DNA of 8,433 bases from assembly GCA_022360735.1 (NCBI GenBank), contig JAKSCF010000562.1:1-8433 (forward strand), in the 5' to 3' direction. A program made the translations under genes and the position numbers. The notes below the pieces were generated by a model, which saw only the letters and a list, made by a program, of their open reading frames with translations, made no database searches and was not told the origin of the DNA. Source of the stretch: Clostridia bacterium (lineage in GTDB: Bacteria > Bacillota_A > Clostridia > Peptostreptococcales > JAAYPU01). How positions within the stretch are numbered: position 1 is the stretch's first letter; every line of letters starts with the position of its first letter. Positions 1 to 7,138 of the stretch are shown here, one piece after another.

Positions 1-193
1 AGAAGCGACTAAGTTTGCTAGAGAAGAAGAGAAGAAACTAGGCACAGAGGCAGAGCAGCTAATGGTAGAAGAATACGGTGTTGAGATTGTAACAATTGAC
101 AAAGAACCTATTAAAGAGCGTACTGCACCTATCTTTGCTAAGTTTGGTGAAGAAGCAGGACTAATTGATATTATTAACAGAATTACTCAATAG
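1..193 (+). CDS. dctP: TRAP transporter substrate-binding protein, DctP family (C-terminal fragment)
   Basis: Only the last 63 codons are present; the gene begins upstream of the window. Reading from base 2 gives an uninterrupted frame ending in TAG at 191-193. The fragment is charged and helical, with a stretch reading EEYGVEIVTID followed by APIFAKFGEEAG and a short terminal helix. This is the usual ending of DctP-type extracytoplasmic solute receptors, where 'G.E.v.l' precedes a final helix that packs on the lobes. Such receptors bind an organic or sugar acid outside the cell and deliver it to the DctQM permease. The identification leans heavily on the two TRAP permease genes that follow directly; the fragment alone would be weak evidence. 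The ligand cannot be told from this tail, but the downstream aldolase and kinase suggest a sugar acid. Confidence 0.8.
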   Translation, partial: EATKFAREEEKKLGTEAEQLMVEEYGVEIVTIDKEPIKERTAPIFAKFGEEAGLIDIINRITQ

Positions 194-201
194 AAGTATA
201 A

Positions 202-221
202 ACTGAGCGGACAAGCTCAGT
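202..221 (+). promoter_or_regulatory. Hairpin just after dctP stop
   Basis: A perfect 7-bp stem (ACTGAGC at 202-208, GCTCAGT at 215-221) encloses the 6-base loop GGACAA and starts 8 bases after the dctP stop codon. No run of T follows, so it is not a normal intrinsic terminator. Hairpins at this position in binding-protein transporter operons often protect the upstream message from 3' decay and so keep receptor levels above permease levels. That role is inferred here. Confidence 0.5.
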
Positions 222-224
222 ATG

Positions 225-265
225 ACCTCCAAGCGTCAGGCCATATGGGTTTGGGGTTTGGAGGT
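225..265 (+). promoter_or_regulatory. Second dctP-dctQ hairpin, containing a ribosome binding site
   Basis: ACCTCCAAGC at 225-234 pairs with GTTTGGAGGT at 256-265, giving 10 bp with one G-T wobble. The 21-base loop contains the palindrome CCATATGG (241-248). The right arm contains GGAGGT (260-265), a near-perfect Shine-Dalgarno placed 8 bases before an ATG at 274. When folded, the hairpin would hide this site and leave only the second site (276-281) for dctQ. The pairing is seen in the sequence; the control role is inferred. Confidence 0.5.
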
Positions 266-275
266 ATCATTTTAT

Positions 276-281
276 GGAGGG
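276..281 (+). promoter_or_regulatory. Ribosome binding site deciding the dctQ start
   Basis: GGAGGG lies 4 bases before the ATG at 286, outside the 225-265 hairpin. It overlaps the coding sequence that would be used if translation began at the earlier ATG (274). It favours 286 as the main start, although 274 has its own GGAGGT at 260-265. Confidence 0.5.
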
Positions 282-285
282 AAGA

Positions 286-759
286 ATGAGAAATTTTTGT
301 AATATGCTAAACAAAGTATTAGGCGTATTGATTTTGATAACCATCATTATGTTGACACTATGCACCATGTTACAAGTATTAAGTAGATTTGCTATTAAAA
401 TCCCTTTACCTTGGTTGCAAGAGGTCATCAGTTTATGTTTTATATGGATGATATGTATCGGCAGTGCCATTGGGGTAAAAGAAAAAGCACATTTAGGACT
501 AGACATGTTATCCTCTATGCTGGGGAAAAAAAATCGACTTATTAATAAAGTTTTTGTTGATATTGTTTCTATGGGTACCATTGGCATCTTTGTATATTCA
601 GCAGTGGAGTTTTTTCAAAAAAATATGGGAAAGACAGCTGTAACAATTGATATGCCTGCCAATGCTATTTATGTATCAGCCGTTGTATGCGGCGTTTGCA
701 TGTTGATTTTTATACTAGAAATATTGCTTGATGATATCAAGGCGCTTAAAGCACTATAA
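286..759 (+). CDS. dctQ: TRAP transporter small permease, DctQ family
   Basis: Small membrane subunit of a tripartite ATP-independent periplasmic (TRAP) transporter. It pairs with the large DctM subunit to import the ligand of the upstream receptor, driven by an ion gradient. From the ATG at 286 it has 157 residues, normal for the family, with four hydrophobic segments at about 11-35, 47-66, 88-112 and 126-147. The family pattern around the second helix is visible: W-LQE before the helix, FIWMICIGSAIGVKE, then an AHLGLDML stretch. The MPANAIY stretch before the last helix is also typical. An alternative ATG at 274 would add four residues (MEGR) and has its own Shine-Dalgarno inside a hairpin. 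I chose 286 because its GGAGGG is unpaired. The gene is followed by dctM after 11 bases, and dctM's AAGGAG overlaps the dctQ stop codon. Confidence 0.9.
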   Translation: MRNFCNMLNKVLGVLILITIIMLTLCTMLQVLSRFAIKIPLPWLQEVISLCFIWMICIGSAIGVKEKAHLGLDMLSSMLGKKNRLINKVFVDIVSMGTIGIFVYSAVEFFQKNMGKTAVTIDMPANAIYVSAVVCGVCMLIFILEILLDDIKALKAL

Positions 760-770
760 GGAGTAGGTAT

Positions 771-2060
771 ATGGCTATTATAATTTTATTAGTCGGTTTA
801 TTAGTGATTATGCTATTTGGAGTACCCCTTAGCATTTCTATTTTCTGTATCTCTGCTTTTGTATCTCAAGTATTTACAGATATTCCATTTTGGCAGTTGA
901 TGCAAAAGTTCTTTTTCGGAATTGATAGCTTTGTATTGACTGCTATTCCGTTCTTTTTATTAGCAGGCAATATCATGAATGAAGGGAAAATCACCGATAG
1001 ACTCATGACGGTTTCAAGCGCTTTTGTGGGACATATTAGAGGTGGATTGGCGCATGTTAATGTACTGGTAAGTATGCTTTTTGGTGGTGTATCAGGCTCA
1101 GCTGTTGCAGATACGTCTGGAGTTGGTACCGTTATTATACCTGCTATGGTGAAAAAAGCATATTCTAAGTCCTTCTCAGTGGGCATAACGTGTGTTTCTT
1201 CTGTTCTTGGACAGATTATTCCACCTAGTATTATTATGATTATCTATGCAGCGGCTGCAGATACGTCGATTCAAGCTATGTTTTTAGCGGGTGCAATTCC
1301 AGGTGTTTTAATCGGGTTATCTCTTATGGGGGTCTCTTATGTCTATGCCCTCAAGTATCACTACCCAAAAGAGAAAAAGTTTACACTTAAAGAGCGTTTG
1401 ATTGCGCTCAAGGGGGCTTTTTTAACTATGCTGATGCCACTGATTATTATAGGTGGTGTTATTACAGGAATATTTACTGCTACAGAGTCGTCGGTTATTG
1501 CTGTGTTTTATAGTGTGTTTTTGACTCTCTTCGTTTATAAAACACTAGATATTAAAAAACTCAAGAATATCTTTATAAATTCTGCCAAGACCAGTGCGGT
1601 TACACTTTTCTGTATTGGTAGTGCCAATATCTTTGGGTATCTATTAGCCTATTTTAGAGTTAATAAGCTAGTAGAAGATCTAATTCTCAGCTTAAATTTG
1701 TCACCAAGCGGGTATATCCTGTTTATTATAGGACTGTTTATGATACTTGGAACATTTATGGATGCAGTACCTGCTATTTATATTTTTGTCCCGATTGTAG
1801 TGCCAGTGGGCATAAGTCTAGGTTTGCATCCTGTTCATATTGGGATGATTATATGCCTGGTTTTAGCTTTTGGTTTGGTGACACCGCCATACGGTCTATG
1901 CCTTCTTTTGGCCAGCAACATAGCAGGTGTCAACGCAAAAACGGTTTTCAAGGATTTGTTTGTGCTACTTTTCGTGGTGATGATGATTTTATTAATCATT
2001 GTTTTTGTACCAGATATTATCCTGTTTTTGCCAAAACTGATTGTACCAAAGTACATGTAA
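771..2060 (+). CDS. dctM: TRAP transporter large permease, DctM family
   Basis: Large membrane subunit of the TRAP transporter, which forms the transport path and carries out ion-coupled uptake. Its 429 residues match the usual length. It is hydrophobic throughout, with about 11-12 predicted membrane segments. Conserved DctM stretches are all present: GGVSGSAVADTSGVG at about 105-119, GQIIPPSIIMIIYA at 147-160, LAGAIPGVL at 172-180, TATESSVIAVFYS at 236-248, GTFMDAVPAIYIFVPI at 327-342 and LVTPPYGLCLLLAS at 369-382. The start has AAGGAG 7 bases upstream. It lies 11 bases after dctQ and 15 bases before the aldolase gene, so the genes are surely co-transcribed. Nothing suggests truncation. The substrate cannot be read from the permease; the neighbouring KDG-pathway enzymes suggest a hexuronate, aldonate or 2-keto-3-deoxy sugar acid. 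Confidence 0.96.
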   Translation: MAIIILLVGLLVIMLFGVPLSISIFCISAFVSQVFTDIPFWQLMQKFFFGIDSFVLTAIPFFLLAGNIMNEGKITDRLMTVSSAFVGHIRGGLAHVNVLVSMLFGGVSGSAVADTSGVGTVIIPAMVKKAYSKSFSVGITCVSSVLGQIIPPSIIMIIYAAAADTSIQAMFLAGAIPGVLIGLSLMGVSYVYALKYHYPKEKKFTLKERLIALKGAFLTMLMPLIIIGGVITGIFTATESSVIAVFYSVFLTLFVYKTLDIKKLKNIFINSAKTSAVTLFCIGSANIFGYLLAYFRVNKLVEDLILSLNLSPSGYILFIIGLFMILGTFMDAVPAIYIFVPIVVPVGISLGLHPVHIGMIICLVLAFGLVTPPYGLCLLLASNIAGVNAKTVFKDLFVLLFVVMMILLIIVFVPDIILFLPKLIVPKYM

Positions 2061-2075
2061 CATAAGGAGAAAATA

Positions 2076-2717
2076 ATGAATAGAACGATTGAAACAATAA
2101 GAGAAAACAAAATCATTGCTATTATTAGAGGTGTGAGTAGTGATAAGATTATACCATCGTGCAAGGCCCTTTATGCAGGTGGTGTAAAGTGTATAGAAAT
2201 CACATTTAATCAGTCAAGTCAGAGAGGAAACGAAGAAACCTACAATGCGATTAAATCTATTAAAGAAACGATGGCTGATGAGATTTGCTTAGGGGCCGGG
2301 ACTGTAATGACAATAGAGCAGGTAGAACTGGCTTATAAAGCAGGTGCCACTTACATCATCTCACCTAACTACGACAAGGTTGTAGTGGGAAAAACGTTAG
2401 AACTTGGGCTTGTTTCTATACCGGGTGTGTTAACGCCAAGTGAAGTTGTAGATGCCAACATGCAGGGTGCTAGCTTTGCTAAGCTATTCCCAGCAGGTGT
2501 ATTTGGACTAGAGTATATCAAGGCAATCAAGGCACCAATTTCCCATATCCCCATGCTAGCTGTGGGAGGGATTGATGTTGATAATATAAAACAGTTTATG
2601 GATTGTGGTCTTGCAGGGGTGGGGGTGGGTTCAAGTCTTGTTAATAAAAAACTTATTAACGAGGATAAGTTTGAAGAATTGACTCAGTTGGCTAAGGCCT
2701 TTGTAGATCAGTTATAA
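2076..2717 (+). CDS. eda: 2-dehydro-3-deoxy-phosphogluconate/phosphogalactonate aldolase (KDPG/KHG aldolase family)
   Basis: Class I aldolase that splits a 2-keto-3-deoxy-6-phospho sugar acid into pyruvate and glyceraldehyde-3-phosphate in the cytoplasm. The 213-residue length fits a single TIM barrel. Landmarks: AIIRGV at 15-20, the catalytic Glu41 in IEIT, GAGTV at 73-77, IISPN at 94-98, IPGVLTP at 115-121, the Schiff-base Lys136 in FAKLFPAG, and AVGGI at 162-166 followed by GVGVGSSLV at 181-189 for phosphate binding. Two positions differ from my recollection of E. coli Eda: Asn45 where Eda has Arg49, and Val163 where Eda has Thr161. Both match my recollection of DgoA, the phosphogalactonate enzyme, so substrate preference is uncertain. 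AAGGAG lies 6 bases before the ATG. It sits between dctM and the KDG kinase, which would supply its substrate. Confidence 0.92.
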   Translation: MNRTIETIRENKIIAIIRGVSSDKIIPSCKALYAGGVKCIEITFNQSSQRGNEETYNAIKSIKETMADEICLGAGTVMTIEQVELAYKAGATYIISPNYDKVVVGKTLELGLVSIPGVLTPSEVVDANMQGASFAKLFPAGVFGLEYIKAIKAPISHIPMLAVGGIDVDNIKQFMDCGLAGVGVGSSLVNKKLINEDKFEELTQLAKAFVDQL

Positions 2718-2729
2718 GAGGAGGAGAAT

Positions 2730-3752
2730 ATGGCTAAAGTAGTATGTTTTGGAGAGATAATGGGTAGGTTATGCCCTCCAGGTTATAAAAAAGTGTTGCA
2801 AGCGACTAGCTTTGATGTGACTTTTGCAGGTGGGGAAGCTAATGTGGCAGTATCTCTTGCCAACTATGGGGTTACCTCAAGCTTTGTTAGTAAATTGCCT
2901 GACAATGACTTAGGTAAGCTTGTGAAAAAAACACTAAAGAGCTATGATGTTTTAACAAAGGATATTGCAACAGGTGGTGAGAGGCTTGGTATGTACTATG
3001 TAGAAAAAGGTGCATCTCAGCGACCTTCTAAAGTAATTTATGATAGAAAATACTCAGCGATTTCTATGGCTGAAAAAAGCGATTTTGATTGGGATAGCAT
3101 TCTTGAGGGTGCAACGTGGTTCCATACAACAGGTATTACGCCTGCCCTTTCTAATAATTGCATTGAGATAACTATAGAAGCTCTTAAAAAATGTAAGGGA
3201 AAAGGCATAACTGTGAGCATGGACCTTAATTATAGAAAAAATCTTTGGTCAAGTGAAAAAGCCAAGACAATTATTTCTGATATGATGCAGTATGTGGATG
3301 TATGCATCGGAAATGAAGAAGATGCAGAGAAAGTACTAGGTATAAGCGCAGAGAACACAGATGTTACAGCTGGCAAAATTATCAAAGAGGGCTATATTTC
3401 GGTAGCGGAAGAAATTGAAAAAACATATGGATGCAAGACAGTGGCTATTACACTCAGAGAGAGCTATTCAGCTAGCATCAACGGTTGGTCTGCTATGCTG
3501 TATACGGATGGAGAGAGCTATTTCTCTAAAAAGTATGATATCCAGCTTGTTGATAGAATTGGCGGCGGCGACAGCTTTGTTGGTGCGCTACTCTATACTC
3601 TTGTGACAGACTGTGAGCCACAAGAAGCAATTGATTTTGCGGTTGCGGCGTCATGTCTTAAACATACAATCGAGGGAGACTTTAACCAAGTGACGGTTAA
3701 CGAAGTAAAAAATCTAATGGGCGGGGATGGCTCAGGTAGAGTACAAAGATAA
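2730..3752 (+). CDS. kdgK: 2-keto-3-deoxygluconate kinase (PfkB-family sugar kinase)
   Basis: Cytoplasmic ribokinase-like enzyme expected to phosphorylate 2-keto-3-deoxygluconate with ATP, making the substrate of the aldolase encoded just upstream. It has 340 residues, normal for KdgK. The N-terminal PfkB motif is AGGEANVAVSLANYG at 33-47. DLNYRKNLW at 165-173 and GNEEDAEKVLG at 194-204 are typical of the family. The C-terminal signature DRIGGGDSFVGALL at 275-288 holds the anion hole and catalytic base Asp281. The tail ending SGRVQR is common in clostridial members. GAGGAGG lies just before the ATG, 12 bases after the aldolase stop. Other PfkB substrates, such as fructose or 2-keto-3-deoxygalactonate, are possible, but the neighbours make KDG or an epimer most likely. 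An AT-rich 6-bp hairpin (3746-3751 with 3756-3761) overlaps the stop codon but has no T-run, so the operon's end signal is unclear. Confidence 0.92.
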   Translation: MAKVVCFGEIMGRLCPPGYKKVLQATSFDVTFAGGEANVAVSLANYGVTSSFVSKLPDNDLGKLVKKTLKSYDVLTKDIATGGERLGMYYVEKGASQRPSKVIYDRKYSAISMAEKSDFDWDSILEGATWFHTTGITPALSNNCIEITIEALKKCKGKGITVSMDLNYRKNLWSSEKAKTIISDMMQYVDVCIGNEEDAEKVLGISAENTDVTAGKIIKEGYISVAEEIEKTYGCKTVAITLRESYSASINGWSAMLYTDGESYFSKKYDIQLVDRIGGGDSFVGALLYTLVTDCEPQEAIDFAVAASCLKHTIEGDFNQVTVNEVKNLMGGDGSGRVQR

Positions 3753-3845
3753 TAGTATCTTCAACTTTGTCATCTTATAAGAAGGGGTAGTTGTTCGAAG
3801 AAATAATCTTTTAGCAAGTATCTCTTTTTGGTGTTACTGGGTAAA

Positions 3846-4757
3846 TTAAATACTGGATTGATATCTTTTCAGTCCTGCTGATCTTGCTGAGTCAACTGCC
3901 ATTTTATATTCTTTGTCAGATATTTGTCTGCTGAGTTCATGGAATTGAAAGGCATTATAAGCAGGGTAGTACTGAGCCATAATGTTGACATAGGTATCTT
4001 TAGATATTTCATTGGCTATAAATGTCATTATCTTTTCTGAGCCTGCTATATTTTGTGGCATTACCAGATGGCGAATAAGAAGTCCTCTATAAGCAATGTT
4101 TCTATCATCGGTTTGAAGATCATTAACCTGCCGATGCATTTCTTTTATAGCATTTTGGGCAATGGTAGAATAGTTTTTTACTTTTAAGTATTGAAATGCA
4201 GTTGGATCATCAGAAAATTTGAGATCAGGCATATAAATATCCACAATACCGTCTAATAATTTAAGGGTATCCACTAAGTCATAGCCATTTGTGTTATATA
4301 TGATGGGAATTTGAAGTCCCTTTTCTGCTGCTAAGAATACAGCCTCAACAATTTGGGGCACTATATGGCTGGGTGAAACAAGATTAATATTATGACATCC
4401 TTTGCTTTGTAAAGAAAGCATTAAATCTGAAAGTTGATAAGAGCTTACGGTTTGACCTTCTCCGCAGTGGCTTATTTCGTAATTCTGGCAAAATACGCAT
4501 TCTAAATTGCAGTAAGAAAAAAATATTGTTCCCGACCCATGTACGCCAACTAATTCTTTCTCCTCGCCAAAATGTGCTTCAGCACCCGAAACAACACAAT
4601 GATCTAAGGTCTTACAATATCCTTTTTCATCATTTAATCTGTCAACACCGCATTGATGTGGACAGAGAACACAATTCTTAAGCATTTGTTTTAAAATATT
4701 AACCCTTTTCTCTAGTTCATTATTGTCTAATAAATCTAAGTATGCTGGTTTATTCAT
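3846..4757 (-). CDS. Radical SAM protein, PflX / pyruvate formate-lyase activating enzyme-like (COG1313 type)
   Basis: A radical S-adenosylmethionine protein of about 303 residues. The cluster motif CxxxCxxC is Cys83, Cys87 and Cys90, inside SGTIFFSYCNLECVFCQN. An N-terminal Cys set, NCVLCPHQCGVDR with Cys29, Cys32 and Cys36 plus Cys48 in KGYC, is typical of the uncharacterised PflX group. NTNGY (155-159), YMPDLKF (175-181) and RHLVMP (229-234) are further group landmarks. Related proteins are often annotated as pyruvate formate-lyase activating enzymes, but this group's substrate is not established, and no formate-lyase-like glycyl radical partner lies nearby. The start at 4757 is preferred: GGAGG (4771-4767) is 9 bases upstream, whereas an ATG at 4766 directly abuts it. 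The gene stands alone, convergent with kdgK and divergent from the export operon. Confidence 0.85.
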   Translation of the reverse strand: MNKPAYLDLLDNNELEKRVNILKQMLKNCVLCPHQCGVDRLNDEKGYCKTLDHCVVSGAEAHFGEEKELVGVHGSGTIFFSYCNLECVFCQNYEISHCGEGQTVSSYQLSDLMLSLQSKGCHNINLVSPSHIVPQIVEAVFLAAEKGLQIPIIYNTNGYDLVDTLKLLDGIVDIYMPDLKFSDDPTAFQYLKVKNYSTIAQNAIKEMHRQVNDLQTDDRNIAYRGLLIRHLVMPQNIAGSEKIMTFIANEISKDTYVNIMAQYYPAYNAFQFHELSRQISDKEYKMAVDSARSAGLKRYQSSI

Positions 4758-4766
4758 GGCTATCAT

Positions 4767-4771
4767 CCTCC
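4767..4771 (-). promoter_or_regulatory. Ribosome binding site of the radical SAM gene
   Basis: GGAGG on the minus strand is 9 bases before the ATG at 4757. An in-frame ATG at 4766 touches the site with no spacing and so is a poor start. This decides the choice of the shorter protein beginning MNKPAYL. Confidence 0.7.
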
Positions 4772-5073
4772 ACCATTTAATGAGTTTACTTGTAGTATTT
4801 TCATTTAATTAGAAAAATATATAGAGTATTAAGTAGTTCTTAGCATTAGAAATAAGAATTTTTTTGAATGGAATAAAATTGAATTCAAGGTTTTATTATA
4901 CATGTTAAGAAAAAACGCTTTTATGTTATGATAGATATAAGAGTTTCATTTCATAATATTGCTTGCAAAACAAGGAATATACTTCGTAATGCTATACGCA
5001 TCGTTAGCATATATCTAAATTATTAAACGAATAAAGCCATTCAAGTATTATTATATACATTTATTAGTATAAT
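4772..5073. other. AT-rich divergent intergenic region
   Basis: I see no gene here. A consensus TATAAT lies on the minus strand (4900-4895) with no good -35; it could serve the radical SAM gene with a leader of roughly 130 bases. On the plus strand, TTAAGA (4905-4910), 16 bp, TATGAT (4927-4932) is a weak candidate promoter. Two small dyads follow. ATATT-CTTG (4956-4965, one mismatch) pairs with CAAG-AATAT (4971-4980) around loop CAAAA. ATGCTA (4989-4994) pairs with TAGCAT (5005-5010). Neither has a T-run. The spacing could fit a short untranslated RNA or extra regulator sites, but nothing identifies one. Confidence 0.4.
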
Positions 5074-5102
5074 TTGACAAATGACTTTTTACAAAGCATA
5101 CT
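5074..5102 (+). promoter_or_regulatory. Sigma-A-type promoter of the export operon
   Basis: A perfect -35 TTGACA (5074-5079) is followed by a 17-bp spacer and CATACT (5097-5102), which matches the -10 consensus at four of six positions. Transcription would start near 5109, giving a leader of about 49 bases before the ATG at 5158. The weak -10 and the overlapping dyad just downstream fit a regulated promoter. Confidence 0.6.
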
Positions 5103-5104
5103 GA

Positions 5105-5128
5105 AACTGTACTATCAATAGTACAGTT
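5105..5128 (+). promoter_or_regulatory. Perfect 11-bp inverted repeat, probable repressor operator
   Basis: AACTGTACTAT (5105-5115) and ATAGTACAGTT (5118-5128) are exact reverse complements separated by CA. The dyad covers the predicted transcription start (about 5109) and begins 2 bases after the -10 box. A dimeric repressor bound there would block initiation. It could instead fold as a hairpin at the very 5' end of the message, but a 2-base gap is too tight for a full RNA stem and fits a protein site better. No regulator gene lies in the window. The regulator family is unknown. Confidence 0.6.
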
Positions 5129-5157
5129 GATACATATCATCTAGGGGGAGTGAAATT

Positions 5158-6450
5158 ATGCGAATAATCTTTAATCCTATTTTAAATATATTAAAAAAAA
5201 TCAAAGCTTTAATCATCAAGAGAAAGAAGCTTTCTATTTTTATGGGTATTATTCTTATGATTGTAATAGTTGTGTCTTCTTTGGGTGCCAAGGCTGATAC
5301 GACTATGGCATCTCGGACAGCTGTGGTAATGAGAGAGGATATTGAGTATCGTGTTAAAGTAAATGGTATTGTGGAATCCCTTAATGAGCAAATTATTTTA
5401 TCCCCTGTACAAGGGACCATAAAGGAAATGAAAGTGGAGCAAGGCCAAAATGTTCAAGAAGGCGATCTTTTAGCGGTTATTGATACCACTGATATTGATG
5501 AAAAAATTGAAAAAGCGCGTATCAACTTGGAATTAGAAAAAGCAAAGCTAAAAATGAGCCAAGTGGATAAGAATTCCGCTAAGGTGAGTTTATCAGACCT
5601 AGAACAAAAATATAATTTCCTGAAAGATAAATATGAAGCTAACTTAAGATTGTTCCAAGAAGGAGCAGTCAGTAAAGTTAGTCTGGACGAAGCTAAAATG
5701 GCTATGGACGAAGCCAACAATAATTATATCATCGCTAAAAATGAAGTAGAAGATGGCAGTTATGTCCAAAATTTAAGCTTACAAAAAAACAGAGTTAATC
5801 TAGCTGAATTAGAATATACTTCTTTACAAAGTGAGAGAGAAAAACACTTTATTAAGAGTCCAATAGAAGGTATAGTAGCAGAAATATATATGAAACTTGG
5901 CGATACCATAGGCTATCAAAAGCAGTTCTTCTATATTGTCAATAATAACAAAATGGAAGTAAAAGCGAATATCAGCGAATATGACGCTAAGAATGTAGCC
6001 GTTGGGGACAAAGTTACAGTGACTTCTGATGGTATTGACGAGCATATATATGAATCAGAGCTTACTTTTATCAGTCCCTTTGCAAAGAAGCTTCAATCCA
6101 GCCAAGGGACAGAATCGGTTGTTGAGGTAAAGACCATTATCGATGATGAAAAATCAGTGCTTAAATCAGGATTTAATGTTACGGTAGACATATTATGTGA
6201 CAGAAAAGAGGATGTTTTAACAGTCCCATACGAAGCTATTCTGACGACTAAGGATGGCACTCAGTATATTTTTGTTGTTGAAGGAGAAAACCATAAGAAA
6301 TATCAGATTGAGACCGGAATAGAAGGTTCCCTGACTGTTGAAGTGATTGCTGACGGTATAAAAGAAGGGGATATCGTTGAATTAAATCCCATGGAAGATC
6401 TGTTGAATCAAGAAGTGAATGTATCAGAAGCAGGTGTTCAGAATGATTAA
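5158..6450 (+). CDS. MacA-like membrane-fusion (HlyD/RND-type adaptor) protein
   Basis: Adaptor subunit of an ABC export system, anchored in the membrane with most of the protein outside. In order: a basic N-terminus; one membrane segment at about 25-43; a first half lipoyl-like domain at 75-110 ([22 protein letters not shown]); a long alpha-helical hairpin at about 112-226, rich in Lys, Glu and Leu; the second lipoyl half at 228-262 ([19 protein letters not shown]); a beta-barrel at about 262-345; and a membrane-proximal domain at 350-412 ([15 protein letters not shown] then IKEGDIVEL). The length of 430 residues is usual for clostridial members. The start follows GGGGGAG by 7 bases. The last 8 bases overlap the ATPase gene. 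In Gram-positives such adaptors serve MacB-type exporters of peptides, antibiotics or lipids without a TolC partner. The cargo here is unknown. Confidence 0.92.
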   Translation: MRIIFNPILNILKKIKALIIKRKKLSIFMGIILMIVIVVSSLGAKADTTMASRTAVVMREDIEYRVKVNGIVESLNEQIILSPVQGTIKEMKVEQGQNVQEGDLLAVIDTTDIDEKIEKARINLELEKAKLKMSQVDKNSAKVSLSDLEQKYNFLKDKYEANLRLFQEGAVSKVSLDEAKMAMDEANNNYIIAKNEVEDGSYVQNLSLQKNRVNLAELEYTSLQSEREKHFIKSPIEGIVAEIYMKLGDTIGYQKQFFYIVNNNKMEVKANISEYDAKNVAVGDKVTVTSDGIDEHIYESELTFISPFAKKLQSSQGTESVVEVKTIIDDEKSVLKSGFNVTVDILCDRKEDVLTVPYEAILTTKDGTQYIFVVEGENHKKYQIETGIEGSLTVEVIADGIKEGDIVELNPMEDLLNQEVNVSEAGVQND

Positions 6451-7129
6451 AATTCAAGATATGAGTAAGGTTTACCAGTTAGGAGAAATTGAAGTACCGG
6501 CATTAAAACAAGTTAATTTAACAATTGAAGAAGGTGAGTTTACTTCCATTATGGGGCCTTCCGGATCAGGTAAATCTACTTTAATGAATATATTAGGTTG
6601 TTTAGACAGGCCGACAAAAGGCTTATATTATCTAGATGATGTTCGTGTAGATCAAATGACAGATGACGAATTAGCAGCAATCCGCAATCAAAAGATTGGA
6701 TTTGTATTTCAGTCTTTTAATTTGCTGTCCAGAAGTAGTGCTTTGAAAAATGTGGAACTACCTATGCTTTATGCCGGGATGAAGCCTGCTGAGAGAAGAG
6801 AACTTGCTAAGGAAGCATTAGTAAAAGTAGGTCTTGGCGATCGATTTTATCATAAACCCAATGAACTTTCAGGAGGGCAAAGGCAAAGAGTAGCCATAGC
6901 CCGTGCGTTGGTCAATCAACCTGCCATCGTATTGGCAGATGAGCCGACGGGGAATTTGGATTCCAAATCAGGAAATGAAATTATGGATATATTTAAGAAG
7001 CTAAATGATGAAGGTGCAACGGTTATTCTGGTAACCCACGAGCAGGATATTGCAGCCAAGGCCAAAAGAATTCTTCACTTTAGGGATGGTGAAAAGGTAC
7101 AAGATGAATGGTTAGCAGCAAATGATTGA
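6443..7129 (+). CDS. MacB/LolD-type ABC transporter ATP-binding protein
   Basis: Cytoplasmic ATPase of the exporter, 228 residues, the usual length for stand-alone MacB/LolD/FtsE-class ATPases. Walker A is GPSGSGKST at 38-46, the Q-loop Gln is 90 in FVFQSFNLL, the signature is [15 protein letters not shown] at 142-156, Walker B is [13 protein letters not shown] at 162-174 with the catalytic Glu167, and the switch His is 199 in VTHE. All catalytic residues are intact. The ATG at 6443 was chosen because the protein then begins [11 protein letters not shown], as relatives do. An ATG at 6419 would only add residues encoded within the adaptor gene. The start overlaps the adaptor stop by 8 bases, and the weak AGGTG upstream suggests translational coupling. 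It ends in TGA (7127-7129), which overlaps the permease's ribosome binding site. Confidence 0.95.
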   Translation: MIKIQDMSKVYQLGEIEVPALKQVNLTIEEGEFTSIMGPSGSGKSTLMNILGCLDRPTKGLYYLDDVRVDQMTDDELAAIRNQKIGFVFQSFNLLSRSSALKNVELPMLYAGMKPAERRELAKEALVKVGLGDRFYHKPNELSGGQRQRVAIARALVNQPAIVLADEPTGNLDSKSGNEIMDIFKKLNDEGATVILVTHEQDIAAKAKRILHFRDGEKVQDEWLAAND

Positions 7130-7138
7130 GGTGAGAAG

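Noticed and set aside
1835..2164. Long open frames opposite or alternative to dctM, aldolase and permease genes
   Set aside because: They lie inside well-supported genes in other frames, have no family-like motifs and mostly reflect the hydrophobic or AT-rich codon pattern of the real gene.
3743..3845. Terminator between the convergent kdgK and radical SAM genes
   Set aside because: Only short AT-rich pairings are seen (3746-3751 with 3756-3761, or 3743-3748 with 3765-3770), with no following T-run on either strand. The TTTTT near 3825 is not preceded by a stem.
4905..4932. Second promoter TTAAGA, 16 bp, TATGAT for the export operon
   Set aside because: The -35 match is weak, it lies more than 200 bases upstream of the gene, and a better placed promoter exists at 5074-5102. 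I kept it only as a remark in the intergenic entry.
4978..5005. Sequence resembling part of a loxP site (ACTTCGTA followed by GCTATAC)
   Set aside because: Only short pieces match, in altered order and spacing, and the required 13-bp inverted arms are absent. It is most likely chance.
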